From: Chitinophagales bacterium
GTDB lineage: Bacteria > Bacteroidota > Bacteroidia > Chitinophagales > Saprospiraceae
DNA: 7,558 nucleotides
Direction: 5' to 3'
Assembly: GCA_013298445.1 (NCBI GenBank)
Contig: JAAFHQ010000275.1
Location: 1-7,558, forward strand
Shown: piece by piece, positions 6,062 through 7,558 of the stretch
Layout of the letters: each line of letters starts with the position of its first letter
Position numbering within the stretch: the first letter of the stretch is position 1
Position numbers and translations under genes: made by a program
The notes under the pieces: model-generated
Seen by the model: the letters and a program-made list of their open reading frames with translations, nothing else
Told to the model about the DNA's origin: nothing
Databases searched by the model: none

Positions 6062-6149
6062 TGAATGATGAGTGATGAATTTAATGGGGTTCAACTCCGG
6101 CATTAAAACATTACTCTGGCTCCAATTCATCATTCATCACTCATCACTC
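6056..6149. repeat. Long intergenic inverted repeat IR3 built from GAGTGAT/GAATGAT heptamers
   Basis: The left arm (6056-6081) and right arm (6124-6149) are 26 bp each and pair with two exceptions: 6065 against 6140 (A-C mismatch) and 6072 against 6133 (G-U wobble in RNA). Each arm is a run of 7-bp units alternating GAGTGAT and GAATGAT, with the order of units swapped between arms. The spacer contains another stem, TTAATG/CATTAA (6081-6086 with 6101-6106), extended by GG/CC pairs. The left arm begins in the last codon and stop codon of the BioD-like gene, and the right arm ends 14 nt before the purB start. A role in transcript termination, processing or stability between the two genes is possible. 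There is no U-tract after the outer stem. Confidence 0.9.
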
Positions 6150-6163
6150 TTAATTTCAAAATC

Positions 6164-7495
6164 GTGCTAACCGCAATCTCTCCCATCGACGGCCGCTACG
6201 CCGATAAAACTGCCGCCCTGAGCAATTATTTCTCCGAATACGCGCTGATTCGATACCGCGTATTGGTGGAAGTGGAATATTTTATCGCCTTGGTGCGCTA
6301 TCCATTGCCTCAGTTGGCCAGTTTCCCCGAGGAAAAAATGGCTGACTTGTTTCGCATTTGCAATCAAATGACTCTGGAAGACGCCCAACGCATCAAGGAT
6401 ATTGAACGCATCACCAACCACGATGTAAAAGCGGTGGAGTACTTTTTGAAAGAAAAATTTGACCAACTGGGCTTGCAACGGTACAAGGAGTTCATCCATT
6501 TTGGCTTGACCTCACAGGACGTCAACAATACCGCCATTCCACTCTCCACCCGGCACGCCTTGGAGCAGGAATATTACCCTGGCTTGGAAAAGGTCCGCAA
6601 TGAACTGGCCAGCATGGCCAAAACCTGGGCTGACATTGCCATGTTGGCCCGCACTCATGGGCAGCCGGCCTCCCCTACCCGTCTGGGCAAAGAAATTCAG
6701 GTTTTTGTTGCTCGTTTGGATCAGCAACTGGAATTGCTGAAATCCATTCCCCACAGCGCCAAATTTGGCGGGGCTACTGGCAATTTTAACGCCCACTACG
6801 TAGCCTACCCCAACATCGACTGGCAACAATTCGCCTGGGCTTTTTTGCACGATGATTTAGGCCTGGAGCGCTCTGAGCCTACCACCCAAATTGAACACTA
6901 CGACAACCTTGCGGCCCAGTGCCAAGCCCTCATGCGTATCAACACCATTCTGATTGACTTGTGTCGGGACATTTGGACTTACATCTCGATGGAGTATTTC
7001 AAACAAAGGGTGGTAGCTGGTGAAGTGGGTTCATCTGCGATGCCGCATAAGGTCAATCCCATAGATTTTGAAAATGCGGAGGGCAATTTGGGCTTAGCCA
7101 ATGCGGTTTTTGCGCATTTGGCCGAAAAATTGCCGATTTCCCGCTTGCAACGTGATTTGACGGATAGCACGGTGCTACGCAACCTCGGGGTACCTTTTGC
7201 CCATACCTTGATCGCCTTTCAGTCTCTCCGCAAAGGTTTGAGCAAATTGCTCCTCAATGAAGCCCAACTGCGCCAGGACCTGGAAGACAACTGGATGGTG
7301 GTGGCCGAAGCGATTCAAACCATCTTGCGCCGCGAAGCGTATCCAGAGCCTTACGAAGCGCTGAAGGCGCTTACAAGGGGCAAAGCCAAGATTGGCGCTG
7401 AGGACATTCATGCCTTTATTGATACTTTGGAGGTTAGTCAGGCGATCAAATCTGAATTGCGGAACATTACGCCGTGGAACTATACAGGCAGGTAA
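6164..7495 (+). CDS. purB: Adenylosuccinate lyase
   Basis: This 443-residue cytoplasmic enzyme is close to the E. coli-type length (456). It releases fumarate from SAICAR (giving AICAR) and from adenylosuccinate (giving AMP), the eighth step of IMP synthesis and the last step to AMP. The N-terminus LTAISPIDGRYADKT is typical of PurB. Family motifs follow: GLTSQDVNNTA (TSQD at 116-119), ARTHGQPASPTRLGKE with the probable catalytic H165, and the fumarate-lyase signature GSSAMPHKVNP at 289-299 with serines 290/291 on the mobile catalytic loop. The C-terminal helical domain is complete. The start is GTG: the frame opens after TAA at 6104, contains no ATG before the conserved N-terminus, and GTG at 6164 sits directly before LTAISP. 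It follows the BioD-like gene after the IR3 palindrome. No other purine gene is visible. Confidence 0.97.
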   Translation: MLTAISPIDGRYADKTAALSNYFSEYALIRYRVLVEVEYFIALVRYPLPQLASFPEEKMADLFRICNQMTLEDAQRIKDIERITNHDVKAVEYFLKEKFDQLGLQRYKEFIHFGLTSQDVNNTAIPLSTRHALEQEYYPGLEKVRNELASMAKTWADIAMLARTHGQPASPTRLGKEIQVFVARLDQQLELLKSIPHSAKFGGATGNFNAHYVAYPNIDWQQFAWAFLHDDLGLERSEPTTQIEHYDNLAAQCQALMRINTILIDLCRDIWTYISMEYFKQRVVAGEVGSSAMPHKVNPIDFENAEGNLGLANAVFAHLAEKLPISRLQRDLTDSTVLRNLGVPFAHTLIAFQSLRKGLSKLLLNEAQLRQDLEDNWMVVAEAIQTILRREAYPEPYEALKALTRGKAKIGAEDIHAFIDTLEVSQAIKSELRNITPWNYTGR

Positions 7496-7502
7496 AACCT
7501 GC
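7488..7502 (+). other. Short perfect hairpin over the purB stop codon
   Basis: GCAGGT (7488-7493) and ACCTGC (7497-7502) form a 6-bp perfect stem with an AAA loop, and the purB TAA stop lies across the stem and loop. No T-tract follows, so intrinsic termination is unlikely on the plus strand. It may be chance or a small processing hairpin. Confidence 0.35.
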
Positions 7503-7524
7503 TTAGGGGCGATAAAAAAATCCA

Positions 7525-7558
7525 ATGGAAACAATGAAAGCACCTATTTTTATAACCT
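7525..7558 (+). CDS. Start of a probable downstream gene, cut by window edge
   Basis: An open frame begins at ATG 7525 (METMKAPIFIT), with a second possible start at ATG 7534, and continues without a stop to the edge. It lies 29 nt after the purB stop, on the same strand, behind an A-rich leader (GATAAAAAAATCCA). Eleven residues are too few to identify a family. Its position and leader are the only support. Confidence 0.35.
   Translation, partial: METMKAPIFIT

Noticed and set aside
6150..6160. TAATTTCA-like sequence just before purB as a -7 promoter element
   Set aside because: It matches TAnnTTTG only in part and has no upstream -33 element. purB more likely depends on the upstream promoter or on one I cannot recognise.
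7175..7543. Minus-strand open frame of 122 codons at the right end
   Set aside because: It overlaps the purB coding sequence almost entirely and shows no family motif or supported start.

Overview
The window reads as housekeeping and lightly accessory chromosome from a Bacteroidota bacterium, probably Saprospiria-like (an inference). Two divergent promoters carry the phylum's TAnnTTTG -7 element (TACTTTTG and TATCTTTG). Starts are preceded by A-rich leaders and not by Shine-Dalgarno sequences. The topoisomerase has the zinc-finger-free C-terminal repeats common in this group, and a DUF3467 protein is present. No phage, transposase, CRISPR, rRNA or tRNA gene was seen.

Layout: four genes run leftward from a divergent promoter region at 4806-4951. 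They are topA (4805-2229), a small DUF3467 protein (2090-1779), an Amidase_3 cell-wall amidase without a signal peptide (1647-997), and, 11 nt further on, a PolX-family protein (985 to beyond the left edge). The PolX reading frame stays open to the window edge. Rightward from the same region run a BioD-like P-loop/DRTGG protein (4952-6061), purB (GTG start at 6164, ends 7495), and a probable next gene that starts at 7525 or 7534 and leaves the window.

The most unusual structure is in the gaps. Three separate intergenic regions (2091-2228, 1648-1778 and 6062-6163) are each almost filled by one long inverted repeat enclosing a smaller nested hairpin. Two of these have arms made of short degenerate tandem units (GTTGAGGAAG-like and GAGTGAT/GAATGAT). 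In both, the left arm carries TGA in all three forward frames and the right arm carries TGA in all three reverse frames. The second clear oddity is in the PolX-like protein: its polymerase palm lacks two of the three metal-binding aspartates and the TGS motif, while the first PHP nuclease motif is intact.

Functionally the genes cover DNA topology (TopA), DNA repair (PolX-like nuclease), peptidoglycan cleavage (amidase) and purine synthesis (PurB), plus two proteins of uncertain role. I see no evidence that they form one dedicated system. They look like two short divergent transcription units.
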